64,000 nt of DNA, from positions 73,979 to 137,978 of the forward strand of contig NZ_NSCM01000007.1 of NCBI RefSeq assembly GCF_003287735.1, given 5' to 3'. The position numbers were made by a program, and so were the translations under genes. Within the stretch, counting starts at the first letter, position 1; each line of letters starts with the position of its first letter. The notes beneath the pieces were generated by a model, which saw nothing but the letters and a program-made list of their open reading frames with translations, ran no database searches and had not been told where the DNA came from. This document shows, in pieces, positions 1-10,353 of the stretch. Source of the stretch: Photorhabdus bodei. Its GTDB lineage: Bacteria; Pseudomonadota; Gammaproteobacteria; Enterobacterales; Enterobacteriaceae.

Positions 1-687
1 GACAAAGTGTGAGAGATCCAGCGTATGTCCATTCAGTAAAATATAGCGTAACACCACATTGCGCTGCTCGGTTGTATTATACCCTGCATTCAAGAGTTCC
101 ACCAATTGGAGGAGCCATTCCTGCATATCCCGGCGGCGGATGTGTTTTTGCACCAGCTCCATCAGGGCAACGCCTTTATGTGTCAGGATCTCTTCATCGC
201 TGAGCACACTGACGTCCACCAACGGAAACGCCTGGCGGTATAAGCGAGCAGCCTGTTCGGGGAGCGTAAAACAATCCAGCCACCGGTTTGAGTAAGGATA
301 CGGCCGAACCTCACCATGATAAAACAGCAGCGGCACCACCAACGGGAGTTCAGTATGGCCTTTTTTCAGGTGAGCCGCCATCGCTGACATGGCGTAATAC
401 ATCAACCGCCAGGCCATCAGCGGGTCAGGGGTGGATTGATGTTCAATCAGACAGTAGATATAACCTTGTCCCCGAGCCGTTTCAACCGAGTACAGCACAT
501 CACTGTGCAGTTGACGTAAATGCCGGTCCACAAAACTGCCGGGTTCCAGTTTCAATGTGGATAAATCACACAACGACTGGACCTCTTCGGGCAGATAAAG
601 GGATAAGAACTCCCTGGCCGTTTCAGGCTGCGTTAAAAAATGCTTGAATAACGCGTCATGGTGAGGTCGTTTTTCTTTCTTTGCCAC
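1..687 (-). CDS. Rpn-family PD-(D/E)XK nuclease (C-terminus beyond window)
   Basis: The reverse strand reads open from a GTG start for 229 codons to the window edge, so the C-terminus is missing. The protein opens AKKEKRPHHDALFKHFL and carries D63, then E82-H-Q84 after a hydrophobic strand (YIYCLIEHQ), and VPLLFYHGEV further on. This is the layout of the Rpn / YhgA-like recombination-promoting nucleases of the PD-(D/E)XK superfamily, which family knowledge links to RecA-independent DNA transfer. The start is a GTG with only a weak ribosome site. Rpn genes are commonly multicopy, mobile accessory genes, so this is probably cargo rather than core. Confidence 0.82.
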   Translation of the reverse strand, partial: MAKKEKRPHHDALFKHFLTQPETAREFLSLYLPEEVQSLCDLSTLKLEPGSFVDRHLRQLHSDVLYSVETARGQGYIYCLIEHQSTPDPLMAWRLMYYAMSAMAAHLKKGHTELPLVVPLLFYHGEVRPYPYSNRWLDCFTLPEQAARLYRQAFPLVDVSVLSDEEILTHKGVALMELVQKHIRRRDMQEWLLQLVELLNAGYNTTEQRNVVLRYILLNGHTLDLSHFV

Positions 688-1192
688 AATCCGTTTCTCT
701 GTCTTATCAGTTAATCATCGCCACTCATTATCAAGGCTATAATATCTCTGGAAAACCCGCAATCAAGTTACAAAGAACATCTTCCCATATTTTCTCAGGC
801 AGGTCTTTACCGAATGCATTAATATAAGCGCCTAAAGAATCAAATATCAGAAAAGAAAAAACGAGGAAACTTTATATTCACAACAACGCTAATAACAATA
901 AGCTTATCAAACATCGAAAAAAATCAAAGCATTAATTTATAAAAAAAATAATTACATCACACTTTTCTTAAATGTAAAAACACATCCAGAAAATGAATAA
1001 AGAAATTAGTATTTGCATTGAAGAAAATTTATAACGAATTTTTCTAATAATCCTACGTCTTAAAACACGCTAAAAAAGTATCCTTACAAGTAAATTACAA
1101 GTAAAAATAAACCTTGACTTATAATTTCAATTGTATACTTTTAGTACATAACGCTATGTTAAACTAAATTTCAAAGAAACAGGTTACTCATT
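688..1192. other. AT-rich intergenic region
   Basis: No convincing gene. The stretch is strongly AT-rich and lies between the diverging Rpn-type gene and the DUF4225-like gene, so it should hold promoters for both. A plausible ribosome site (aaacagg) precedes the ATG of the right-hand gene. No strong hairpin was seen. Confidence 0.6.
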
Positions 1193-2038
1193 ATGGATGC
1201 TTTAGATGAATTTTACGAAAGAAATCCTTCGGCCAGAGGATACTTGGATAACAGTACCAATGAAGAAAGAAAACTCCTAAAAATTCAAATGGATAAACAA
1301 AATGAGTTGATGATGCTTATGAACCAAGTTGCCGATAAATATGTAAAATGGAGTCTGGCCAAAGACCATTTTATCGGTGAAGTCATGGCTTATTGCCAAG
1401 AAAACACATCAAAGATAAATACCGGGGAGATCTCAATCTCTGAAGCAATAGCTTTATTAGACGAAGAAATCCGATCATTAGAAGAGCAAGATTCAATGCT
1501 TTCTCAAAAGAGTGTAAGGCAAGCCATTGTTGTAAAGAAAAAGATAAACAGTGAAAATGCTAAAAGTAGAAATAATGAGACAGTTAATTTGATTGTCTCA
1601 TGGATTGGATTTGTATCTGGCAGTATACAACTCATTGGTGGATTTCTTGCTATTGATAGCGGTGTTGGAGCAACGCTTGGAGCACCATTGATGGCTCATG
1701 GCTTCAATAATATTGTTGAAAGTGGTTATTATATCCTTTATCGCGAAAGCTATACTGGGCCAGTTAAATTCATCTATGAAGGGGTTGGAGAAAAAGCTTT
1801 TGGAATGGATAAGCACAATGCTGATGTGATATATACATCGGTTGATGTTGGAATGTCTATTAATGGACTACTTGGCTACAGGCTTGAACCAGATAGTCAA
1901 CGATTGTATCGGTATATTAATGCTGATCTACTTGTTAGCTTAAAACAACTAGGTATGGAAACTATGAGTTATAAAGAAATAACTCTTGAAGTCTTAGGGG
2001 ACATGAATACCGTTTATGGACAATATAGATCATATTGA
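1193..2038 (+). CDS. DUF4225-like protein, candidate type VI effector
   Basis: 281 residues. Residues 1-130 are charged and helical, probably coiled coil. Residues 133-180 form a hydrophobic, glycine-rich stretch (IVSWIGFVSGSIQLIGG, then GVGATLGAPLMAHGFNNI) able to insert in a membrane; the rest is polar. The pattern of a small-residue hydrophobic core followed by AHGxNN fits the DUF4225 family as I remember it, members of which often sit beside hcp genes. A small membrane protein gene follows after 12 bp, and an hcp gene lies convergently downstream. A toxin delivered by the type VI system with its immunity partner is therefore a reasonable inference. No enzymatic motif was seen, so membrane damage is more likely than catalysis. 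The low GC suggests transfer. Confidence 0.6.
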   Translation: MDALDEFYERNPSARGYLDNSTNEERKLLKIQMDKQNELMMLMNQVADKYVKWSLAKDHFIGEVMAYCQENTSKINTGEISISEAIALLDEEIRSLEEQDSMLSQKSVRQAIVVKKKINSENAKSRNNETVNLIVSWIGFVSGSIQLIGGFLAIDSGVGATLGAPLMAHGFNNIVESGYYILYRESYTGPVKFIYEGVGEKAFGMDKHNADVIYTSVDVGMSINGLLGYRLEPDSQRLYRYINADLLVSLKQLGMETMSYKEITLEVLGDMNTVYGQYRSY

Positions 2039-2050
2039 AGGAAGAAGAGG

Positions 2051-2344
2051 ATGGTTGATTATTTATATGTTATTTTTTCTTTACTTGCACTTTATCCTCT
2101 ATATATTGCTTTTAAAAAACTCCTAACTCCCTATGATGTTTATATTAATTTATTATCTATATTACTTATGATGGCATCTGATCTTTTCCATATACATGTT
2201 TTTCATACCGGATGCATTCCATTTTTTAGCGTGCCTACTTCATATGATGATTTTGTATTTTATAGTTCTATTGTACTAGCCATACTATGTAATATCACAT
2301 TTATGATCGCACACAGCAGGCACTATAGGAAAAACAAATGGTAA
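2051..2344 (+). CDS. Small membrane protein, candidate immunity protein
   Basis: 97 residues with three likely membrane helices (about 3-22, 30-50 and 66-88) and a basic C-terminal tail (RHYRKNKW). It starts 12 bp after the DUF4225-like gene, behind a good ribosome site (gaaggaagaagagg), so the two are almost certainly cotranscribed. Immunity proteins against membrane-active effectors are often small polytopic membrane proteins encoded directly downstream of the toxin, which is the main reason for the call. I do not recognise the family. It ends just before an inverted repeat. Confidence 0.55.
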   Translation: MVDYLYVIFSLLALYPLYIAFKKLLTPYDVYINLLSILLMMASDLFHIHVFHTGCIPFFSVPTSYDDFVFYSSIVLAILCNITFMIAHSRHYRKNKW

Positions 2345-2350
2345 TCTTGT

Positions 2351-2374
2351 CGGTAAAATAACACTATTTTACCG
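2351..2374. terminator. Inverted repeat between convergent genes
   Basis: Perfect 10 bp stem (cggtaaaata / tattttaccg) with an acac loop, between the small membrane protein gene and the convergent hcp remnant. There is no long T run, so terminator function is inferred from position and symmetry. Confidence 0.5.
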
Positions 2375-2383
2375 GCAAATAAA

Positions 2384-2988
2384 TTAATAAACGCGATCAT
2401 CCCAAATACTATAAGCACTTGTCCCTGCTATATGATGAGTCCATGTGATACTCTTATAACGTAAAGATATCGTTTCCTGCGGCTGTGCGCCAGCATGTGT
2501 TATCGAATGGGGGTGATAAACAGCTAAATCAACTATCGTCGCCTCAATTACCTTTATAGTGTAATATAACTCCTGAATCCCGAATCGATTCGTTCTATAA
2601 ATATCAAAGATACCGTCCAATACTTCATTTTCTGACATCGCTATTCCCAAAAGCGGTGACGATTTATCAACAGGTTTTTTAAATGTTATAGGATGGTGCT
2701 TGGCATGCTGATCCCAAGTTAAAGAATGATTAAGATTATACCCGTTATCCTTCAAGTTGCCTCTTTGTTGGCTGCACTCTCTCACCCCGGTCACATAGTT
2801 ATCTATGCTCCCGGGGATTCGCTCCCTTGCCGCCGCGATGCATCTTGAAATCCATAGGGTATATATATGAATATCTGGTCTGTATGATCTAATTGGCCTT
2901 TATTTCCTATTGAATCTATCGATGAACAACCTGCCGATATCAATCCCTGCTTACGGCCCTTTAAGGTTAAATAGATTAAGTCTGACAT
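2384..2988 (-). pseudogene. hcp: hcp (type VI tube protein) split by an ERIC insertion
   Basis: The first 42 codons (MSDLIYLTLKGRKQG..., ending DQIFIY) and the last 117 codons (NLNHSLTWDQ... to SIWDDRVY) are both typical of the ~160-residue Hcp proteins that build the type VI secretion tube and carry effectors. Between them lies a 127 bp ERIC element that shifts the frame. Removing the element together with one copy of a duplicated TA joins the halves in frame as DQIFIY-NLNHSL, giving about 159 residues with no other lesion. A strong ribosome site (aaggagcacat) precedes the original ATG. As it stands the gene yields only a truncated N-terminal peptide that continues into ERIC sequence. No other type VI structural genes are in the window, so this was an orphan hcp, probably paired with the neighbouring effector genes. 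Confidence 0.88.
2737..2863 (+). repeat. ERIC element, inserted in hcp
   Basis: 127 bp palindrome running tataccc...gggtata with the central ggtcacatag/ctcccggggattcgctc core typical of ERIC. It interrupts the hcp frame and is flanked by TA, consistent with insertion at a TA dinucleotide. Confidence 0.93.
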
Positions 2989-3140
2989 ATGTGCTCCTTA
3001 TTAGCGTTAAAATGCCAACTACTAACTATTAGTAGGGATTTCCATTCTACAGAAAAAAACACCCAATGGAATTAAAATTATTCCGATCATATGGGTTGGA
3101 AGTTAATTAAATTCAGCCATCAGTTAACATTGAAACACTT

Positions 3141-3190
3141 TATTACAATTATTATCAATTTGATACAATTAAAAACAATTAGCAACAATT
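3141..3190. promoter_or_regulatory. Five caatt motifs at exact 10 bp spacing
   Basis: The pentamer caatt recurs at 3146, 3156, 3166, 3176 and 3186, each preceded by A/T-rich bases. The exact helical phasing would place all copies on one face of the helix, as in curved DNA or a cooperative binding array. It lies between the divergent hcp and membrane-protein genes, about 170 bp before the latter. The function is inferred only. Confidence 0.45.
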
Positions 3191-3360
3191 TGTAGGAAAT
3201 TATTTATATTTTCTGGTCGTCACTTATATTTAACACTTGTTGAATAATGGAATTAATATAATATGTTTACCTAATCTCTCAATCTGACTGCATCTTCCGA
3301 GATGCCGTCAAAAAAGCGATTTAAAATATTATGAATTAACAAACTTAATTGGAAAACTAT

Positions 3361-4158
3361 ATGGATAATAAAAATCCAAACTCAAACTCCAATGTTATGC
3401 CTGACGACAGTCAGGAAATATTTATTCCTGATGGTCAGTCCCTCAGTAGCACAGAAGGTGTGAAATGGATTGGTCAAGCATGGCAACTCGCCAAGGATAA
3501 ATGGGGCATGTGGATACTACTCTATATTATCTATTCTATATGTATAGCTGGTTTCGCGCTTATTCCTTTTATTGGAATATTTGCCGGGCTTTTGAACCCA
3601 GTATTTATCGGCGGTATAATTGCTGTGTGCGAAAAACAGAGAACTACCGGAGAATTCGAACTGGGGCTGTTATTCAACGGATTCCAGAAAAACTTTGCGT
3701 CACTGCTCGGCGTTGGCGCTTTAACGCTTGGTATCATACTCCTCGGTGTTATCGCACTGTTTATTGGCGGTGGTAGTGCCGTACTTCATATCCTATTCGC
3801 CGTTCAGCATGGTGAAATCTCAGCCGAAATGCTTGAAAATGGCCTATCTTCATTACTTCTTAGTCTCTTTATTCTGATGGTTTTCTTAATTGTGAATGCC
3901 GCATTGACTTGGTTTGCGCCAGCGCTAATTGTCATCCATAATCTGAAATTTGATGCTGCCATATCAATGAGTTTAGCCGCAGTGAGAAAGAATCTATTAC
4001 CCGGTTTATTATTCTTTATCATCTCCGCGATCATCTTCATAATCTCGGTAATGACTTTTGGTTTAGGTTTTCTCATCTCTATACCAATACTTTTAGTTAG
4101 TTATTATTCCTCCTATCGCAGCATTTTTATCGGTAAAGAGAAATCATCAACATTTTAA
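3361..4158 (+). CDS. Polytopic membrane protein, BPSS1780-like (paralog 1)
   Basis: 265 residues. The hydrophilic N-terminus ends in a GQSLSSTEG segment, then W-x-x-Q-A-W and KWGMWILLYIIY lead into the first membrane stretch; further hydrophobic blocks lie near residues 60-80, 115-140, 165-192 and 213-247. A conserved loop reads CEKQRTTGEFELGLLF. The overall pattern resembles the uncharacterised BPSS1780-type membrane proteins. I chose the ATG matching the paralog at 5734, with the same upstream ttggaaaa..tat; the TTG 12 bp upstream is that ribosome site itself. The function is unknown. A hairpin with a T run follows, so it is probably a single-gene unit. Confidence 0.72.
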   Translation: MDNKNPNSNSNVMPDDSQEIFIPDGQSLSSTEGVKWIGQAWQLAKDKWGMWILLYIIYSICIAGFALIPFIGIFAGLLNPVFIGGIIAVCEKQRTTGEFELGLLFNGFQKNFASLLGVGALTLGIILLGVIALFIGGGSAVLHILFAVQHGEISAEMLENGLSSLLLSLFILMVFLIVNAALTWFAPALIVIHNLKFDAAISMSLAAVRKNLLPGLLFFIISAIIFIISVMTFGLGFLISIPILLVSYYSSYRSIFIGKEKSSTF

Positions 4159-4182
4159 TCGACTAAAAAATATTTAGGTTGG

Positions 4183-4218
4183 CAAGCCTCGCTATTTAAA
4201 ACGAGGTTTGTTTTTTTT
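4183..4218 (+). terminator. Rho-independent terminator
   Basis: caagcctcg / cgaggtttg stem (9 bp with one G-U pair) followed by eight or nine T, 25 bp after the stop of paralog 1. Confidence 0.8.
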
Positions 4219-5733
4219 GATGGGAAAACTCCTGCCATTTTCCCCTCTTAACCCCATTTGATTGTCATTATAGGTTGAATTTTTACCGCAAAGCATCAAC
4301 CATTTAAGGATCATTTAAAACGAGTAAAAGAATCCGAAGTTATACTGATATTGGAAGAAAAAAACATCAGGAAAAACAAGGTTTAAATTGATTAATAAAG
4401 TGGCAAAACGACAAATCCCGCATATTAAGTAAACTTGCTTAAACAAAAGATTTTACATAGCCGTAATACGCTTTCGAAAAATCAGATAAATCATTAAAAT
4501 GGACCAGAAAATCCTTAGATTAACCAGATTAACATAAAAAAATTTAAAAAGATTAAAAGCTATTAAAGAAATAGGCATTGATTTTAATACCATTAATGCC
4601 AGATTTTAAAAAAGTACAGGCTCTAAAAACAACCTATTTTCTGTCATGTTTAATGCATTTATCGACGATTTTATCCCCCGCTCATTTTATATTTATTTAA
4701 CTTACCATAACCATTCAAAAGCACGAATATAAAGAGATTAAGGCTTTTATGTGACAGGAAGATTTAACTATGGTGCAATTTTTTATAAATACAATTAATT
4801 ACACTTAATCTAAATCTATTAACCATTAATAGAGAACTGAAAAGAAATCAGCATGCAAAGGAATATTATCCAAATAAATTAATATTAAGGTGTTTTTTCG
4901 CCATTATTTTATGCAGCAAACCATAAAAATAACTTAATAAAAAACAGATAAAACCGTTAATGTATCAGGATTTAAGCGCTGAAAAAGTAAGGTATTATTC
5001 GAGAAAACATAAAGGGATATCTTTATATCATCAGGCTACTTACTGGCTGATTTATAAAGATAAGATAAAGGTAAAACAGAGCCAGTAAAGATAAAAAAGT
5101 ATGATTAATGTCGGTTAAATGTAAAACACGATGTTTCATAATGATTAAACTTAATAAAAAGCAGACGTTAAAAGTGGTAAAAAAATGGTTAAAACCTTAT
5201 GCCAATTAAAACCTAAGGTTAAAACAATGGTTTTTAATAACAGCGTAAAACCTTCCCTTGGTAAAGCTTATAAGTGAAAACAAAAACTGCTTTATTAAGA
5301 GTCACATAACCCATAAAATAAGGATATGAATAGATTAATCAAACAATCTGTTTTTCCAAAGGAAACGGCTTTAATAGCGTTTTTAATCACAAGAGTAAAT
5401 TTTTTATAAACCAGTTAAATAATCTATGATGTAAAGTCGACATTGAAATATAAATATTAATTAAATTCCATGATAGAAACCACAATATATTACCTAAATA
5501 ACTTAGTTATTTAGGTAAATATAAGACCTCTCGAACAAGTTAAAACACACACAGCAACACATTGCTTGTAAATCCACCACACCCATTAGGTAATTACTCC
5601 TATTTAGTACTTTTTTATTAATAAATTTAATATATTATACCTGCCAGCTTTTCTCAGATGACTGTAATTTTTAAGATGCAGACAGGAAAAGCGATTTAAT
5701 AAATTACAAGTTAATAATGAAATTGGAAAATAT
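4219..5733. other. 1.5 kb A-rich gene-free stretch
   Basis: No reading frame of useful length in either direction. The plus strand is conspicuously rich in A and in taaa/ttaa words. It separates two tandem paralogs whose own 5' leaders are alike (gactg...gatgc...aaaagcgatttaa upstream of each). It may be a decayed gene or a long regulatory or untranslated segment. It contains the perfect inverted repeat listed separately. Confidence 0.5.
5490..5518. promoter_or_regulatory. Perfect 13 bp inverted repeat
   Basis: ttacctaaataac and gttatttaggtaa are separated by three bases, about 215 bp upstream of paralog 2. There is no T tail. It could be an operator or a transcript hairpin; a related half-site (taggtaatta) occurs some 75 bp downstream. 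Confidence 0.4.
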
Positions 5734-6534
5734 ATGAATAATAAGAATCTAAATTTTAATTCCAACACTATACCCAACAATCAAGAGGTATTTATCCCTG
5801 GTGGTCAATCCCTCAGTAGCACAGAAGGTATGGAATGGATTAGTCAAGCATGGAGTCTCGTAAAATGTAAATTGGGTATGTGGATACTACTTAGTATCAT
5901 TTATTTCATTATCATATCTGGTTTACAGCTTATTCCTTTCCTTGGGATATTTACAGGGATTTTAGGCTCAGTACTGGCCGGAGGCATTATTGCTCTGTGT
6001 GAAAAACAGAGAACTACCGGAGAATTTGAATTCGGGCTGTTATTCAGCGGATTTCAGAAAAACTTTGCGTCACTACTTGGCGTTGGTGCTTTATCGTTTG
6101 GTATTATGATCCTTGGTATCATAGCAATGTTTATTACCGGCGGTAATGCAGTGATTAATATCTTCTTAGCTAGTCAATCTGGTGAAATTCCTGTTGACAT
6201 ATTCCTGGGTGATTTGTCCCCATTATTTCTTAGTTTCTTTATTCTGTTCATCTTCAGCATTATTGCTGCTGCTTTAACCTGGTTTGCACCAGCGTTAATC
6301 ATTCTTCATAATTTGAAATTTGGTGCTGCCGTATCAATGAGCCTGGAGGCTGTGAAGAAGAATTTATTACCCGGTTTATTATTCTTTAGTCTCTTTGGGT
6401 TAATGATGGTGCTTTCTATAGTGACTTTAGGCTTGGGCCTTTTAGTCTCTATACCCATATATTTCGCCAGCTATTACTCCTCTTACCGTAGCATTTTTAT
6501 CGGTAAAGAGAAATCATCGACTTTAGTTAATTAA
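5734..6534 (+). CDS. Polytopic membrane protein, BPSS1780-like (paralog 2)
   Basis: 266 residues, closely similar along its whole length to the protein at 3361: same GQSLSSTEG segment, CEKQRTTGEFEFGLLF loop, LTWFAPALIILHN helix and SSYRSIFIGKEKSST tail. The predicted topology is the same. The pair clearly arose by duplication including the leader, since the sequence around the start (attggaaaatat-ATG) is also kept. The function is unknown. Retention of two intact copies argues that both are expressed. An inverted repeat shared with serS follows. Confidence 0.72.
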   Translation: MNNKNLNFNSNTIPNNQEVFIPGGQSLSSTEGMEWISQAWSLVKCKLGMWILLSIIYFIIISGLQLIPFLGIFTGILGSVLAGGIIALCEKQRTTGEFEFGLLFSGFQKNFASLLGVGALSFGIMILGIIAMFITGGNAVINIFLASQSGEIPVDIFLGDLSPLFLSFFILFIFSIIAAALTWFAPALIILHNLKFGAAVSMSLEAVKKNLLPGLLFFSLFGLMMVLSIVTLGLGLLVSIPIYFASYYSSYRSIFIGKEKSSTLVN

Positions 6535-6613
6535 AAGATAAAGATACATCTATTATTTACTGAATCCAGTAATTTTATTTTCAGTAAATTTATAATTAAT
6601 CAAATAGACAGCA

Positions 6614-6637
6614 AAAAGCGCCAAATCTGGCGCTTTT
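6614..6637. terminator. Bidirectional terminator between paralog 2 and serS
   Basis: Perfect 10 bp stem aaaagcgcca / tggcgctttt with a four-base loop. It gives a U tract on both strands and sits 14 bp after the serS stop. Confidence 0.82.
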
Positions 6638-6651
6638 CATTAATACAATAA

Positions 6652-7968
<1,317 letters not shown>

Positions 7969-7969
7969 T

Positions 7970-8096
7970 TATACCCGTTATCTTTCAAGTTGCCTCTTTG
8001 TTGGCGGCACTCTCTCACCCCAGTCACATAGTTATCTATGCTCCCAGGGATTCGCTCCCTTGCCGTCGCGATGCATCTTGAAATCCATTGGGTATA
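7970..8096 (+). repeat. ERIC element between rarA and serS
   Basis: Full-length copy of the tataccc...gggtata palindrome. It will be transcribed if rarA and serS share a message. Confidence 0.92.
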
Positions 8097-8172
8097 GATG
8101 ATGTGAATAGACCCACACAAGTTGATGGGCCATAAGGTATTTTTACCCGTCAACCTTACCGCAACAATAACG

Positions 8173-9516
8173 TTAGCGATAGCGTTTTATCGGGCTATTT
8201 TGATCCTGTTCAGCAAGCCAGGTGAGTTTATCGCCTATTTTACCTTCTAATCCTCGGTTAGCCGGATGATAATAACGAGTTTCCCGCATCTCAGGCGGAA
8301 AATAAACTTCACCCGCAGCATAAGCATTAGGTTCGTCATGGGCATAACGATATTCCTCGCCAAGCCCCATCCCTTTCATCAATTTTGTCGGTGCATTGCG
8401 CAAATGTGCGGGAACATCATAATCAGGTTTTTCCTTCGCATCAGCCATTGCTGCTTTAAAAGCGGTATAAACAGCGTTACTTTTCGGGGCACAAGCAAGA
8501 TAAACAATAGCCTGAGCAATCGCCCTTTCACCTTCTGCCGGCCCAACACGGGTAAAACAATCCCATGCAGCAATCGCTACCTGCATTCCCCTAGGATCGG
8601 CATTACCAACATCTTCGGAAGCAATAGCCAATAAACGACGGGCAACATATAACGGATCACCACCGGCAGTAATAATTCGAGCATACCAATAAAGCGCAGC
8701 GTCAGGTGCAGAACCACGAATAGATTTATGCAGTGCTGAAATCAAATCGTAATAACGATCACCTTTATTATCAAAACGCGCACTTCTCTCTCCACTGACT
8801 TCTTTCAATAGCCCCGGTGTCAAAACCCTCAGCCCCTGAGCATCGGTTTCTGCCACATCCGCCATCATTTCAAGCAGATTCAGTGAGCGACGAGCATCGC
8901 CTGCAACCAGTTCCGCCACCATGTGACGGGTATTTTCGGGCAAAACGATATTCTGTCCACGATAACCACGCTCTTTATCATTCATGGCCTGCTCAAGAAC
9001 CTGCTCAATCTCTTCTGTTGTCAATGACTTAAGTAGATAGACACGCGCTCGTGAAAGTAACGCGGAATTCAGTTCAAAAGAAGGATTTTCTGTCGTCGCA
9101 CCAATAAAGGTGATCGTGCCATCTTCAATGTGTGGCAGAAAAGCATCCTGTTGGCTTTTGTTAAAACGATGTACTTCATCAACAAACAGGATAGTTCTAC
9201 GCCCTGCATTCCGGTTCTGACGCGCTTTTTCAATCGATTCACGTATCTCTTTGATACCGGAAGTGACCGCAGATATCCGTTCAACATCAGCCTGAGCATA
9301 ATGCCCAATAATTTCAGCTAATGTTGTTTTGCCCGTCCCCGGTGGCCCCCATAAAATCATGGAGTGCAGTTGTCCAGCCCGGATAGCCCTTGGCAGAGGT
9401 TTTCCCTCAGCGAGTAAATGCCGCTGCCCGATATATTGCTCTAATGTCATCGGCCGCATACGCGCGGCCAGTGGCTGAAATTCATTTTGAGAAAAATCGA
9501 GTGACAGGTTGTTCAC
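8173..9516 (-). CDS. rarA: Replication-associated recombination protein RarA (MgsA)
   Basis: 447 residues, full length. This AAA+ ATPase related to clamp loaders acts at stalled replication forks. Walker A is GPPGTGKT (57-64) and Walker B is FVDEVH (111-116), followed by [11 protein letters not shown]; sensor 1 is GATTENPSF. The C-terminal half is the MgsA tetramerisation domain ([18 protein letters not shown]). It starts 7 bp after the lolA stop, so lolA-rarA form one operon as in E. coli. Confidence 0.97.
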   Translation of the reverse strand: MNNLSLDFSQNEFQPLAARMRPMTLEQYIGQRHLLAEGKPLPRAIRAGQLHSMILWGPPGTGKTTLAEIIGHYAQADVERISAVTSGIKEIRESIEKARQNRNAGRRTILFVDEVHRFNKSQQDAFLPHIEDGTITFIGATTENPSFELNSALLSRARVYLLKSLTTEEIEQVLEQAMNDKERGYRGQNIVLPENTRHMVAELVAGDARRSLNLLEMMADVAETDAQGLRVLTPGLLKEVSGERSARFDNKGDRYYDLISALHKSIRGSAPDAALYWYARIITAGGDPLYVARRLLAIASEDVGNADPRGMQVAIAAWDCFTRVGPAEGERAIAQAIVYLACAPKSNAVYTAFKAAMADAKEKPDYDVPAHLRNAPTKLMKGMGLGEEYRYAHDEPNAYAAGEVYFPPEMRETRYYHPANRGLEGKIGDKLTWLAEQDQNSPIKRYR

Positions 9517-9523
9517 TTAAACC

Positions 9524-10135
9524 TCACTGGCGCTGATCATCCAGCGTAACGCCTTTCGGTAGCACAAAACTGAACTTTGCCGCATCCACATGGGTATTTT
9601 GCTGCCCTTTTAATTGATAAGCACTCTTTTGTCCATCCTGCTCAATAGCAGAAAATTTTTGGATAGTGCCATCCGTCGTGACGGTAATCGAGAAACGTTT
9701 CAGATTACCAGTGACATTATTCGGCGTCAGTTCAAAATCATTCCCTTGCTGGCTAATTTTATATTGGGACCAATCTTTAGCATCGTTACGAGTAATTAAC
9801 ATAAACGGCGTGTTACCTGTGGCATCTTTCAACCAATTAGCCGTTACCTGCTCAACAAATGGATTATAAAACCACAATGTTTTACCATCCGATACCAAAA
9901 CGCTTTCATCAGGTGATGTCATATGCCAGTTAAATAGGTTTGGTCGTTTAACCCACAATTGCCCTTCACCTTCCTGAATTGTTGCTCCATCATCACTGGT
10001 GACGGTTTGAGTAAAGCTGGCATGAAAACTGTTTACTTTACCCAAACGCTCCTGCAAATTCTGGCTGGCACTTGCCCATACCGCATTGATACTCATGCCA
10101 GCCATTAAACAACCAATCAATATCAGCTTTTTCAT
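9524..10135 (-). CDS. lolA: Outer-membrane lipoprotein carrier LolA
   Basis: 203 residues with a clear signal peptide ([21 protein letters not shown], cleaved before SASQ). The periplasmic carrier takes lipoproteins from LolCDE and hands them to LolB. The mature part has the half-barrel pattern of LolA ([34 protein letters not shown]). It is followed closely by rarA. An ERIC element separates it from ftsK. Confidence 0.97.
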   Translation of the reverse strand: MKKLILIGCLMAGMSINAVWASASQNLQERLGKVNSFHASFTQTVTSDDGATIQEGEGQLWVKRPNLFNWHMTSPDESVLVSDGKTLWFYNPFVEQVTANWLKDATGNTPFMLITRNDAKDWSQYKISQQGNDFELTPNNVTGNLKRFSITVTTDGTIQKFSAIEQDGQKSAYQLKGQQNTHVDAAKFSFVLPKGVTLDDQRQ

Positions 10136-10226
10136 GTAAGAGATACCTTTCTCAGCGTTATTACTTCTTTCTCAACGTTGTTACTTGAATGATTTATTAT
10201 CAGAGTTTTCAACGTTCAATATTCAC

Positions 10227-10353
10227 TATACCCTATGGATTTCAAGATGCATCGCGACGGCAAGGGAACAAATCCCCGGGAGCATAGATAACTATGTGAC
10301 CGGGGTGAGCGAGTGCAGTCAACAAAGAGGCAACTTGAAAGATAACGGGTATA
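10227..10353 (-). repeat. ERIC element abutting the ftsK stop
   Basis: Full-length copy in the reverse orientation. Its terminal gggtata ends at the base next to the ftsK stop codon, between ftsK and lolA. Confidence 0.93.

Noticed and set aside
9..647. Overlapping plus-strand open frames at the left edge
   Set aside because: They run antisense to the clear Rpn-type nuclease gene, which has family motifs and continuous coding sense.
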